Source: Chalara sp. BL73
Lineage: Eukaryota; Ascomycota; Leotiomycetes; Helotiales
Assembly (NCBI GenBank): GCA_918026815.1
Contig: CAKJVC010000155.1
Span: 124,001 to 188,000 of the forward strand
Direction: 5' to 3'
DNA length: 64,000 nt
Position numbers and translations under genes: made by a program. This document shows, piece by piece, positions 9,979-21,612 of this stretch; position 1 is the stretch's first letter; each line of letters opens with the position of its first letter. The notes below the pieces were generated by a model. It ran no database searches. It was not told the origin of the DNA and was given only the letters and a program-made list of their open reading frames with translations.

Positions 9979-12415
9979 TTACAGAGTGACCTCAGGATGC
10001 AGCGTCTTCTCTCCATATACGGGAAACGTCGTAGCATCTTGTGCTGGGGTGACTATTTGATCCTGAACCGTGATAGCAAGACCCTCTACCTCATGGTTTG
10101 GCACCACTGATCCATCAGACTAGAGTATATTAGCTTAATCGCATGAACAGTAGTTTTGCAAAATAGGACTCACAGTTTTGACGACGGTCCACTTCAAATT
10201 CTCCCTCAACTGTGAAAGAACCTCGTCAACGTTTTCGGAATCCACGTCAGTCAGACCTCTCGTCAATGTGAACTGTGAGTTTGTGATCGGGTTGGCTCCA
10301 GCATCGAGCGCGACCTGCGTGGGAGCAGACACTACAAAGAGTTTCCCAACACCCACATCTCCGACAGAAACTTTGACTGAGAACCCTTCCCCAACTGCCT
10401 TATTTGGGACGGAAACCGTCACGGACCACTCGCGCTTCGTATCTCGGGCTGCAATAGATGGGTCTCGGATACGCATCGAACGAGCGGGAAACGTTCCAAG
10501 GGATCCATCCGGATTGTAAAGCTGGTTGACTCTAGCTGTTACATTCGCAGCTAGTTGTGCAGGTGTTCGGGGAAGCCAGTCTTGTACCTCGGGGTAAGAG
10601 TAACCGAAGCTTTTCGTATACCGGGCGGAGTTGGACGTCCAAGGAGTCGTTTTGTCACCAGTTGTAAAGGGGGTGAGTGGAGTGTTTCCATCGACAATAG
10701 TGTTTGGATAAATCGTCCAGGTACCTCCCTGAGAGATGGCTGGCTCGATCCATGTATCGGGATAAATTGCTTGCCACATTGCTACGTGACGATCCACATT
10801 TGTATGATGGAGCCAAAATGCTGGGTCAAATCCGGAGTAAGAGACTGGTGACATATGTCCATTACCGCCCACGAATATATGAATCGTGTTGTGCGGACCT
10901 TCAAACGAATTTGCAAAAGTTGGATTGGCAGTAGTTGACATTTCGTTATACGTCTTTGTTTTTGCGAATGTGTTCCACTGGTATTGTTGTGTTAGCGAAA
11001 TGTCATGCAATGAGGAAATAGGTTCCGACAGACCACTGCCTGAGTAAGATAGATGCCATCATCCGCAAAATTCATATTAATGAATTGGTTCTGAGACTTG
11101 TTATTTGCATCTGGATACCGAACTGTGGTGGGTAGCGAACCCAAAAAGGAGTCGCCACCAGTCGATGGGAACCATTCTTCTGGCTCAGGGTTGCTCAAAA
11201 ATTTATATTGGAAAAGAGGATTGGTGACATTCACCAAGCCTGTAGGCGTATTAATCCGCACTGTTGGCCACGTCACTGCAAGAGACGAAAGTCAGTAAGC
11301 TCTTGGAGGATATTGAAGCAAGTTGTGTAAATTCTGAGGTCGCTCAGACGTTGTTTATTGGGAAGTTGGTTATTGATGATTGGTAGGTACTTACTGACGT
11401 CGGGAAATCTTTGTGGAAACGCAGCCCAGTCCCAGTATGGGGTTCGCAGGTTGTCAGCAGCGGTCTGATACAAAGGTCTACTTGCCACTGGATACGTTTT
11501 CGCAATGGTTTGTGCGTGCCCAGCCATAACTTGCTGGCTATTGTGTCAGTAATATTTCATAGAGCACGAAGCAGACTTGCCTCGATAAGTGCTAGGTAGG
11601 GACGGTGCCATGTTGGGAATAAAGTATTCCCATGTGTGCAATATCCGATGGGAATCCCGCTGTCTGGAGTCGTGGGATTGACATTATCCCATGCGATGAA
11701 AGGTCTACCATGAATGCCTATAATGTTATCAGATGGTGATAGATGGTCATTTCCTTGGGAAAATTCGGGGATTAATAAGTCCAAAATGAAACCATAGAGA
11801 CTCAAAGGCTCTAGACACCGGCCGTTCAGAAAATAGGAGATCTCAAATCTGTTTGTCGATCTACAGTATATAGCTATTAAGGTAACTGTACTTGTGCTTA
11901 CCGGCAATTTGAAAGTAGGACGTTAATGCCACTTCAGGTGTCTGCATCATTCTGTTCATCGCTTGAACATAAAGGGAACTAGAATCGCGTTACTATGAGA
12001 GATGAAGGGGAAATGAAGATACACAACTGTACATACAATTGAGGTAGGTCCTTTTGAAGGTCTAGAATATCTCGCCTGGGAGGCCTGTAGCCAGTCTGAG
12101 CATTGATTCCTGTCTTGACACCTACATCGTAGTTAATGTGCATACTCTTGCGAGGGCTGGAAGTATAGGCGCTGTACCTGTGATTCCATAGTGATTTTGA
12201 GCATGAGCAGAACCGATGCATACAATCGCGATTGCAAGCAATCTCAGTGGGGTCTACAAATGTTAGAAACTGGTCTCTGATGAAAATTGACGATTGCAAG
12301 GTGGACTCTAGCCCATAACAACGATAGTACTCTGGGAAGTTCTTTACTGGAACGCGAGAAAAATTTCCTCTGCCTGGGAAGAGGAAATCCAACATACCAG
12401 TAAGGGGTAAAACAT
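9979..12415 (-). CDS. Tyrosinase (polyphenol oxidase), predicted secreted, 571 aa, 9 exons
   Basis: A type-3 copper enzyme that oxidises phenols/catechols to o-quinones. Minus-strand exons: 12398-12415, 12178-12253, 12037-12121, 11902-11978, 11581-11717, 11395-11533, 11037-11275, 10174-10977, 9979-10119. The N-terminus MFYPLLTPLRLLAIAIVCIG, ending SAHA before QNHYG, is a textbook signal peptide. CuA ligands lie in AGIHGRPFIAWD, YCTHGNTLFPTWHRPYL; the CTH motif is the Cys-His thioether pair. CuB ligands lie in GPHNTIHIFVGG and DPAFWLHHTNVDR, with Asn after the first CuB His. FGYSYPEVQDW carries the Y-x-Y-type motif before a C-terminal domain. Intron 11534-11580 uses a GC donor (GCAAGT...CCAG). 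The 18-nt first exon is the least certain part; the donor at 11036/11033 is ambiguous by one codon. Confidence 0.92.
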
Positions 12416-14215
12416 CTTCCGAGCCTTGCGAAGCTGGATTGAATGAAGGCGATGTCCAAACAATAAGTGAGGATGAGGATGAAGCTTCTTATAGTCACGA
12501 AACCTCACTTCGATGCCGCATATTTTCTCGGCTAGGCATGGATACCTTGCACGACTCTATTCGTATGGGAGACATCAAGGGTGATAACGTGAGATTGAAT
12601 TGTGAAGGTTTCGATACGAGACAATCGAGATTGGCAAAGCAGCTCGGCAATCCTATTGTGCATTTCACGGGCCCATTTCCAACCTGTACACACTGCATCT
12701 GAAGATTACTGTCGTGTAATCTTCAGTAATCGAGTGCCCCAGTCGTATGGAAAACCTATTCTCTGTACGATAATCTAAATGCATTCAGACGAGAGGCTGA
12801 CTGGGCCTTGTCCAATCGGATTCTCTGCCTCGCTCATGATCTACCGAGCCGCTTACTGCACCCATGCACAAAAAGTCGGGGGTTTGATTTCTGCTGAGGA
12901 TGCCATGAATAGCAAACAAGTATGACCCGAGGGAAAGGCATAATCAGGTGAGACTCCGTATCCACAAGAGTGTAGAGTAGGCATTTTATAGAAAATTCTT
13001 GAGGATGATGGCGCAAAGATATCTAGTTCTCGAAGAATTTTGCCTCTATCACAACTGGAGGGGCTTGTACTTAGAGACTTATCTTCCACTTTCAAACACT
13101 GACCAATTAAAGCCTGTTGCATGCTCAAAAGATAGGATACTATAAATCTGTGCTTGATGGTCGAAGACTATAGTTGGGGGTGAATGTCAAAATTGTCTTG
13201 GCGAAATGCAAGCATGTCAAGTCAAATCGGGTATCCGAGACCCCTTGAACATAGCGTGGAAACATGGATTGGACACTGGGGACAATGACGTTCTCAAAAG
13301 CTGCTTGACAAGCAGTAAGCAGAGTGGGACAGCAACTGCTGAATTTGGATTCACGAGCCGAGATCACTATTATGACCCAACAGGTCGGTAAGACACGGAA
13401 AGGAAAACATAGAATTGCATGGGTGTTGGTCTCGGTGGGAATTGAAGGAAAATATGTGACATCCGGTATATCCTTCAGCTCAACGCTACTTACAAGCGTG
13501 CAGTACGTTATAATTGCTTCCCCGAAGCGCAATCCGGCATTGGGGCACCATCACTCATATATTAATGACGTCCAATTCATACACAATGGCCACTGAGCAT
13601 TGAGATATCATTTATTGAAATGTTGTAGTACAGTATCACAACCTAATGTGGGAGGACAGATGGGATGAACCCCTCCATGCCACGCTCGTACATGAACAAG
13701 GGTCACTGTTACAAGGCCGAACGTGGAAAACAATCGAACACAGACAAATGCCGTCATGTAATAGAAACATCTTAATCAAGACAAACGAAGGGCATAGACT
13801 AGTACCTGAGAGTACGCTGTTCCCAAGTTGGCTACTGTATGTTTGCATCTCGTAAGACAAAGTACGTCAACAACCAACCCTGCCTAATCATTGCAATTCA
13901 TCAACCAAGGAAGGAAGACTCTATGTTGAGCATGGGACAAAGAATATTGTGAGAAAGCATGAAGGAGACAGCGATGAGCTGGAAGAAGGACGTGAAAATA
14001 GAGTTATAGGGCCAGTGCGGCTTCTTTTAGGCTCAAATGGTTGCTTGGCCCACTTGCCGCAAGATACCGTCAGTGGGTGGTGTAAGACGTCAAATATAAC
14101 CACCACTATTGCAAGAACTCATTTATTTAATAATGTAAAGTGTGCAGGTGTGTGGGTTTCTATCTATATATACGAGGCAGGCCTCCATCTTGACCTTCCT
14201 AGAAGAGATGTAGAT
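12416..14215. other. Long intergenic region upstream of tyrosinase
   Basis: About 1.8 kb without a gene I can support. It carries a perfect 11-bp inverted repeat with a 6-nt loop at 12699-12726. Minus-strand frames at 12853-13128 and 13140-13532 are open but show no recognisable domain or splice continuity. The 3' flank of the O-methyltransferase lies at the right end. Confidence 0.45.
12699..12726. repeat. Perfect 11-bp inverted repeat with 6-nt loop
   Basis: CTGAAGATTAC (12699-12709) and its exact reverse complement GTAATCTTCAG (12716-12726) flank TGTCGT. It lies about 290 bp upstream of the tyrosinase start, so it could be a protein-binding palindrome or a hairpin. No function is shown. 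Confidence 0.6.
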
Positions 14216-15269
14216 TTAGTTTACCAGCCTTCCTAGCCCCAGCCCATCAAATAAGGGCAACAAAAACACATCTATTCTCTCATTGTTAACCATTTCTTTG
14301 TTAAATTCGTCAAGAGCCTTCGAATCCTCAGACTGCCAGAGGCGTCCTGTCTCTCTTTGTTTCTCCTTCGTTGACCAAGGATTGGCAGGAGATGAGTCTG
14401 CAATCAATCCTCGGCGGAGGATATTATCAGCGACGATGATACCACCCGGACGGAGGAGTCGCGACGTAGATCCCGGTTGTGAGAGCTCCAAGATTTGTGA
14501 GAGATACGTTGGATAGCTTGTTTTATCAGCGTCAATGAAGATCAGGTCGTATGGCTCCTTCAGGCTCGCTGGCAGGTTCTTGATACTGGTCATCATCAGC
14601 CAATGAATATGCGTATAAGTAGAGATAAATTCCTTACGATTCTCGAGCGTCCCCAACGATGATTTCGATGTTATGAACTCCGGTTTTAGCAAAAGATTCT
14701 TTGGCTATGGCAGCATATTCAGGACTGAATTCAAGCCCAGTCACATGACCTGTTGACCCAACCGCTGATGCCCATCCCATTGTAGAGAAACCTATAAAGG
14801 TTCCGATCTCAAGGACTAATATTGGTCAGCAAGCAAGATATCTCTGGGCAATTATGCACCAAATTAACACGTGATTCGTAGCACATATAAAACGACGCAG
14901 CGTGCCACGACAGGATACCATGATTGGACCATCAGAACTTCCTCCCCCTTTGTGCATCCATACATTACTATAAACGGATACCCAATAGCAACTTGAATAA
15001 ACAAGCTCTGCGCACTTTTGTCGGAGAATTTAGCAAATGAAGACTTGAGACGGCATACTTCTTCTCGCTCCCAAAACTTTGGCAAACCATATCTGAAATT
15101 GTGCCTGCAAAGGAGATATCATATAGTTTGCCCGTTCTTGGCTTTCCACTCCCCAAGCATGATGGTCCGAAATGTGCTTTGGGAGCTTCGTGGAATGAGC
15201 AAATGAGTAGTCCCCAACTGCGGTGGCGACTTGCTCGTTGGGGTAGAGCTGTGTATAATTTTCCTTCAT
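14216..15269 (-). CDS. SAM-dependent O-methyltransferase, caffeoyl-CoA/catechol OMT type (252 aa, 3 exons)
   Basis: It transfers methyl from SAM to a catechol-type hydroxyl and belongs to Methyltransf_3 (class I Rossmann). Minus-strand exons are 15059-15269, 14638-14815 and 14216-14585; introns of 243 and 52 nt have donors GTATGC and GTAAGG. Motif I is seen as LEIGTFIGFSTMGWA, followed by GLEFSPEY and KTGVHNIEIIVGDA. The metal/SAM acidic motif is YDLIFIDADKTSYPTYL, then LRPGGIIVADNILRRG. The N-terminal part has ISPLQAQFQIWFAKVLGARR. Length fits the family (about 230-260 aa). The first in-frame ATG is at 15269. There is no signal peptide, so it should be cytosolic. It lies on the same strand as the tyrosinase, 1.8 kb away; a shared catechol pathway is only an inference. 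Confidence 0.92.
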
Positions 15270-15801
15270 AATTGCTTCTGAAATTGAATATGGCAATGGC
15301 TGTGTTACTGCTCCAAGAGGTTGCTTGTGTCAAATATGCTGCAAAGGGGGGGGATACAAAAGAGACGTTGGATATGTCGGAAATGCCTTTATGATTGAGG
15401 GGTAATGGGAATTGCCCGTGATTGAAAATAGTGGCGCTGAATTGCGTGTTTCTTGATAAGTAAATATGTTTTTGTATTTTCCGCAATTATGTATATTCTG
15501 ACTAGCGGGACAAATGCATGTGAACTAATTTAGCATTGAATATATACAATAAGAATCTTGTGTAACTTTTAAAAGATCGAGATTGCTCAATTCCTTCCCA
15601 GTCATGCCCAACCCCACCACCGGTCGCTCCCGGCCTATGAGGGGTTCCATTTTTCAGCTCTTAACCATACAGCAGCCATCATCAACAAATACAAGCATTA
15701 TTGAATTCGCCTGTCCGTTTTTAAACCGGACCTTTTTATAAAAATTCTGCATCACAACACTTCTTCGACACAAAGGGCATCAATTGCTAAAAAGTCCTAA
15801 A
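15270..15801. other. Divergent promoter between O-methyltransferase and ISN1
   Basis: This 0.53-kb spacer carries both upstream regions. Low-complexity G7 at about 15345 was noted; no defined regulatory site was recognised. Confidence 0.45.
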
Positions 15802-17649
15802 ATGACGACTAGATACCGTGTCGAGTGTACATCTCACCGCCTCCGTTCTCGCTCTGATCTAAGCTGACTGGCATCAGACGCACTCAAAACTCATAGAAGA
15901 GATCAATTTATAGGTATATGGCTTCTGAACCCTGGGGGAAAGTCAATTGAACGATGAAGAATGGGGAATCCATCCCAAGTCATACCAACGAGCTTGGCTA
16001 AGAGATGGCTTGGCTTGAGATAACAAAGTCCAATCTCTAGAATAGGATCCTCGGATATAATGATATCGATTTGAATTTTGTCTTTCTGACATTGAATAGA
16101 ATGGATCAAGGGACTTCTTGCGGTCCCCTTTGTCCTCCATTCCCAGCCCACGGGCGTCTTTGAAACTCGCAACAGCACGGTCGCTCAGCAGGCAGAAGAG
16201 GCGCATCGACGATATGCCGAGATCTTGAAGGATGTGGAGGGGATGATTAATGACCACAGCAAGTCTTCTCTGAAAGCCACGAGATTTTATGGGGCAGCCC
16301 TGACCTTAATACAGTTGAGCATCAAAATTCCCAAAAGGAAGCCCAATCAAAACTCAAATTACTCGTCCCAAGCGTTGGGAAATTCTTTACGAAACTGCCC
16401 CTTGAGAAAGCGTTTATTGAACAAGATAAGAGGCGCTTTATCTCGTCTCGACGCTTCGTACCGCCTTCGTTCAACGATGTCAGACTCATTCTGAATACAG
16501 CGCAGATCATGGGTCTCCTCGCTGAGGGGCCATTAGATCTGGCTACATTCGATGGTGATGTAACGCTGTAAGTATAATTCCGTGTGGGATTTATATGCCA
16601 CTACGTACCGGGGCATCTTGATTAATGTTTCTGATTATTTAGATACGACGATGGGAAAAGTTTAGAGCCTACCAATCCAGTTATTGAAAAGATCCTGTGT
16701 AAGTAATCACTTGACAGCTTGAGAATTTTATAATTAATAAGCCAGTTCTCATGAGCAAGAATACAAAGATTGGTATTGTCACAGCTGCTGGGTACGACGA
16801 AGCTGAAAAATATTATGGTCGTCTGCATGGCCTTCTTGAAGCTATCAAAGCAAATACGATCCTTAGCGATACTCAAAAGCAGAATATAATGATTATGGGT
16901 AAGTGATACCCCAACCGACAAAGTTGCAGGGAATCTTACCGCTAATAATGTTGGAATAGGTGGTGAATCAAACTTTCTCTTCACATATGACCCTACATCT
17001 CCTTACTTATTGAGTTACTTGCCTCGGCGCAATTGGATCCTTCCTGAAGTAAATGGTTTTAATTCTATTTTCCTGCATATGTGTTGACTCCCATAGATGT
17101 CGAGTTGGACCGAACAGATCATCAAGGAGCTGCTTGACTCAGCAGAAGCCGCCCTGGTTGAATGTAAAACAAATTTGAATCTTCCAGGAAAGATACTCAG
17201 AAAGACCCGAGCAGTCGGCATCATCCCTGAAGTTCCCGGCTACCACTTTGCCCGTGAGGTATGCGCCAAGATGACCCAAATTACATAACAACTCAGCTAT
17301 TAACTCTTATTTCCCACAGTCTCTCGAAGAAACCGTTCTAGTGGTGCAAAAGAAGCTCGAGATGAGCGTAGCAGGACGCAGCATCCCCTTCTGCGCTTTT
17401 AATGGTGGCAACGACGTCTTTGTCGACATCGGAGACAAGAGCTGGGGTGTGTTAGTCTGCCAGAAGTTCTTTGGCTCCAACGAGCCAGGAGGAAGCATCC
17501 GGGGAGATAGGACTTTGCATGTTGGAGACCAATTTTTGAGCACGGGCAGCAACGATTTCAAGGCGAGGGTTGTGGGAACAACTGCTTGGATTGCGAGCCC
17601 CGCCGAGACCGTCGAATTGCTTGCTGAGTTAAGCGCGATGATTACTTGA
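15802..17649 (+). CDS. ISN1: IMP-specific 5'-nucleotidase (420 aa, 9 exons)
   Basis: It dephosphorylates IMP to inosine in the cytosol (HAD-type phosphatase). Exons: 15802-15826, 15878-15913, 16100-16258, 16315-16567, 16643-16698, 16746-16898, 16960-17048, 17097-17258, 17320-17649; phases agree and total 1263 nt. The N-terminus MTTRYRVEYALKTHRRDQFI and EWIKGLLAVPFVLHSQPT are characteristic of ISN1. The catalytic HAD motif is TFDGDVTLYDDG. Further hallmarks are GIVTAAGYDEAEKYYGRL, IMGGESNFLFTY, FCAFNGGNDVFVDIGDKS and TLHVGDQFLSTGSNDFKAR. Length matches the filamentous-fungal family. Intron 3 (16259-16314) uses a GC donor, GCAAGT...TACAG: only this splice connects the INDH and EHQNSQKEAQSKL segments in frame. 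Very secure identification. Confidence 0.96.
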
Positions 17650-18384
17650 AAAGCGATGCTTGTCAGGTATAATTGGTGCTTGCTGTTGGATTTGAAATTA
17701 AGCACGAGCTCTTGGTGAAAGTTGATCTACTTCGCGTTAGTTTGTAGGGACTGTACTTAGGATACAAGAAAGGGTAATCGTCACCTAGTTCGAGGTTTCT
17801 CAATGAGTAACTGCTGCTCTCATTAGCGCTGCTCGCGTGACCAGCTTTATTTATAGAAATATTTCATTCATGTCAATCTTTCATAGTAAGCAAGCTTCCT
17901 AATGCCCACGTATACGCAGTTCTATCATGAGATGCTATTAGCAAATCAAGCAACATCTATCATATCGCAAGCCAAACAGGCTACCAATCATAAAAACCTC
18001 CCTCCTGACCACTCTCTTGGCTCCAATCTCCAATAATGTTCAATTATCTCACAAAGCTTCAACACCACGATCTTTCATCTCCGGCCAGCTAGACGTTCTC
18101 CATTGTTACTGAAGCCTCCGCACACGCTCCGAATCAGACTCCCAGTCCGGGATACAAAGCCATCGTATCCGGATTGCCACCAAATCTCACCTCCTGGACA
18201 CGCCGTTCATGGAATTGAGATGACTCTCGTACTTACTGCATCTTCGGGCTACCCCTTTCCCTTTAGCCCTCAGATAGCGGTAATCTGGGAGATAACAATT
18301 CTCCTTCCTCGGGATGCTCGGGTTCAACCAGCCCGGCAGATGCGAGGCCAGGGTTTGCGGTTTTGAAGGTATCCCATGGCCCTG
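17650..18384. other. Convergent 3' spacer
   Basis: It lies between the ISN1 stop and the stop of the polysaccharide synthase. Nothing coding was recognised. Confidence 0.5.
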
Positions 18385-20845
18385 TTAATGGGGATTGAAA
18401 GCCATATCGGCGACAGACATTTCCTTGGTTAGGTTGTGGGACCAAGTTGTGGGAGAAGCTTGGCGAATTGTATCTGTGAAAAGATCAACGCCCTTAGAGA
18501 GCTGTTGTGCTGTTTGTATATGTTCTCTGGCCTCCTCTCTGGCCTCCTCTGCCTCTGTCAAGCTGTCCTCGTCGTTAAACTGGACAGCTTCGTTGGCACA
18601 TTGGGATGCTACCACAGCGACTTCTTTCGCCGCTCGATTCCTCTCTATGAACGAATTTATACGGGCTATTTGTTTCTCTAGAATTCTAGCTTCCGCTGCT
18701 CTACCATTAGCCTTAGCATGGTCTAATTCTTGAACTTTGTGCCTCAAATTATCATCAGCTTTGTCGATTATCTCGGTTAACTTGTCGACAATGGCCGCGT
18801 TAATGTCTGCTTCTTTGTTGTAGACCTTCTTGTTTACTGCTACACCCTCTGCCCTGGTTGAAGGCTGAGACAGGTACGAACCTCTTTTAAACATTTGGGA
18901 CGGCGAATTTGCTTGAGTCTGCCAAGTAGATCGAATTGGCTGATTCGGTGGAGATGTTGGCCTTGACGGATATGTCGGAGTTCGTTGAGCTGATTGATGG
19001 GACTGACTAGTTTCAGACGTTCGGGCTATTGTGAGTCTCCGAGTTGGTGTGCCTCTCTGAATTGGCTGGTTTGGCGTCCCCACAGGGAAAACCCAACACT
19101 GAATAGAACGGAAGGCATCACGGGCCCAAAGCTTTACCTGCCCATCTCTCGTGATGTCGCCCAATGTGAACAGTGCCCAAAGCCTCAAAGGAGGGGAAAA
19201 CAGTAGAATACCAAAATGAACTAGATCATTTCGTGAACTCCACCTTCCTCTGGCGGACATCCAGACCCAATGATAAAATATTGGGTCGAAGAGGTGGACA
19301 AGTGCCCATGCCCCAAGAAGGCTGCACCAGTGCTGTCCGAAGCCTGCTCGGTGCAAAGCGAAGAATAAAAGAAAACCCAAGATTTGTGAAAAACTGGTAA
19401 GCAAACCAAGTGTCGTCCATGGATAGCGCAACCAATATTCTGGGGTCAGCAAGGTCCTTATCAAATTACGCCAGTTTGCGCGTTCTCTTCGAAGCACCGC
19501 ACTGATGATATCGTCATCTAGGTCGGCCTTCACGATGTGTTGAACCAGAGGGTTCTTTTCAGCACTAATTCCGTCTTTGAAAACGAGCTTATAACCACTG
19601 GCAATGACATGTTGAGTCAAGGTGTTATCACCTTGACTATCTAATAGTCTAAACGATCCCCATCGGAACGGGTTCCAATAGTGCACAAAGTCTGGAAGTT
19701 TGTTTTGGCCATATCGAATAGACAGATAAACATCGCTTCGGACCAAAAATGTGTGATCCGGAATTGCTTCAACGCCACCGTCAATATTGTACGTTGCCCT
19801 GTTCTGGAGATTTTGCTCCTCGACATGAAAAGCCTTCCATAAAGAAACAAAATTACATTGCCTATCCACCACAGACTGAACTGATGTGCTAACCAATCCC
19901 ACAGTTGGATCTTGCAATTCTCTCAGGGCATAAGCTCTGAATACTGTCAGATGAGCCACACAAATTGGTTCGATTCACTTACAGATACCCTCGCTGCCAA
20001 ATCACATTGTCCTCTGCATAAGCGATAATTTCTGTTCTTGCCAGATCAGCTGCCTTGACAAACTGTAGGTGCTTACTCCGCGTGAAGACAGCCACCGAAT
20101 GAATATTCTTCTCTATCTGCGTGGGTTCATCTATGACTCTACGAACAGCACCCAGCTCTTCTGGTCCGACAACTGTGATGATGATCTCAGCAGGCCGATT
20201 TGCATAAACCGACTCAATACACCTTGTCAGTCCTTGTTCGTCGACCTCACCGGCGATACTCATGATAACCGTGACATCTGAAGGTTGAATAGACCCGGCA
20301 TAAGTGGTTGTATAGCGATGGCCAAGGAAATGGGCTGAATAGAATCGTACTAAGGGTCGAGTGAGTTGTACAAAAGCCAACACGAAGAAGGTAACAAGCC
20401 ATCCACGATGAAACAGAGGATGGAGTACTCGAACCAACCACTCGCTCTGAGCTGTTTTGTATAATAGGAAAATAGATGCAGCGATTCTAGTGAGCGGTGA
20501 TGCAAGAATAGAATACAAAAATCGAGCTATCTGATTTCTGCGTTGAAAGCCAACTGCAAATCTTATTAGAACTCCCACGGCGAGAACAACCACAATGGAC
20601 CACCAGAAGGCTAAAGGGTTGTTTTGAATTCCACCCAAGAATTTTTCATATGCTTCTTTACAACCATTCCGCGAGCAGTTAAGGCTAGACCACCATTTCC
20701 TGATATCTGAGGGTAGTCGGCCAGGATTCTGCAGAGATGTAGCTAGATAAGTCAAAATCGTCTCCAGATCATCAAGCCTTCTCTTGATAACATTTCCAAC
20801 CGTAATGGCGATGATCCCAGTGAAGAGCCATAAAAGAGTACGCAT
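18385..20845 (-). CDS. Family-2 glycosyltransferase / polysaccharide synthase (804 aa, 2 exons)
   Basis: A membrane processive glycosyltransferase of the hyaluronan/chitin-synthase-like GT2 group (Cps1-like); substrate unknown. Minus-strand exons are 19983-20845 and 18385-19936, with a 46-nt intron (GTAAGT...TTCAG). The start is the first ATG (MRTLLWLFTGIIAIT), a likely signal anchor. Membrane segments follow at about residues 75-175. The catalytic domain has DVTVIMSIAGEVDEQGL, then YAEDNVIW in place of the more usual D-D-D sequence, NIDGGVEAIPDHTFLVRSD, DSQGDNTLTQHVIASGYKL, and RRERANWRN at the Q/RxxRW position. Three to four TM helices follow (YPWTTLGLLTSFSQILGFLL onward). The last 250 residues are Ser/Thr/Pro-rich and then a charged coiled coil (EAEEAREEAREHIQTAQQ), an unusual cytosolic tail. 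Confidence 0.88.
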
Positions 20846-21612
20846 TATGAATTGAATGAAAGCAACTTCTCTACATTTAATATGGTGGATGAGACCAGTG
20901 CTCACAAGATAGCTAAGAGGACATAACCGCCCAGAGGAGATTCTCTGTACGAGAAGATCTTGATCAAAGTGAAAGAACCTAGCCAGTCTTTGTCGTGACG
21001 CAAGCGTGCCTGCAACCGTTGGTGTCCAATGTTTTCTTTGTGGCTTCCTTCTTTAAATAATACTGCCTACATACTTGAGATGGATTGTTATGAGCGAATA
21101 AGAAAGGAATCATATATCCGACATCATTGGTTGATCAAGTGATAAAATCAATTGTTATCTCGTTGACCCATAATGGGAATTGTATGTATAGCTGCTATAT
21201 AGTAATTGACATGCAAAATCAAGCAAAATCCTATGTCATTATGCAGTTCTCCCTGGAGAAAGTGCGCGAAGATAAAGAATGCTTCTACTAGTGCAAGAGA
21301 AAGGGAATTTTTACAAACCAAAGAATATAACGGGAAGAGATCTAGCTCAAAAGATTCGCAAGATACTATATTGACTATGAGCACAAATATGCTTATGAGA
21401 GTGCTAGCGCTTGGCTATTGATGAAGTTATGAATATTTGCTCCTTTACCTGTGTGAAACCTATATCTCTGCAGTGTGTCCTCATCGCTTAAATTTTGGTG
21501 GCACAAAAATTCCCCTGAACTCTGCGCTCTTGTGATTCGAATAGGACAAGGATGTAATATACATTCTTGAGGATTCTGGTAGCTATGGGGGTGTTGGATG
21601 TGCTGGTCCTGT
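20846..21612. other. Intergenic region upstream of the polysaccharide synthase
   Basis: It contains the promoter of the synthase and the 3' flank of the F-box gene. No other gene is supported. Confidence 0.45.

Noticed and set aside
12853..13532. Two minus-strand frames that might be a transcription-factor remnant
   Set aside because: No zinc cluster, no fungal-TF motif that I could point to, and no consistent introns.
15030..15486. Long minus-strand frame overlapping the O-methyltransferase N-terminus
   Set aside because: A shadow frame: the methyltransferase frame has the family motifs and splices correctly.
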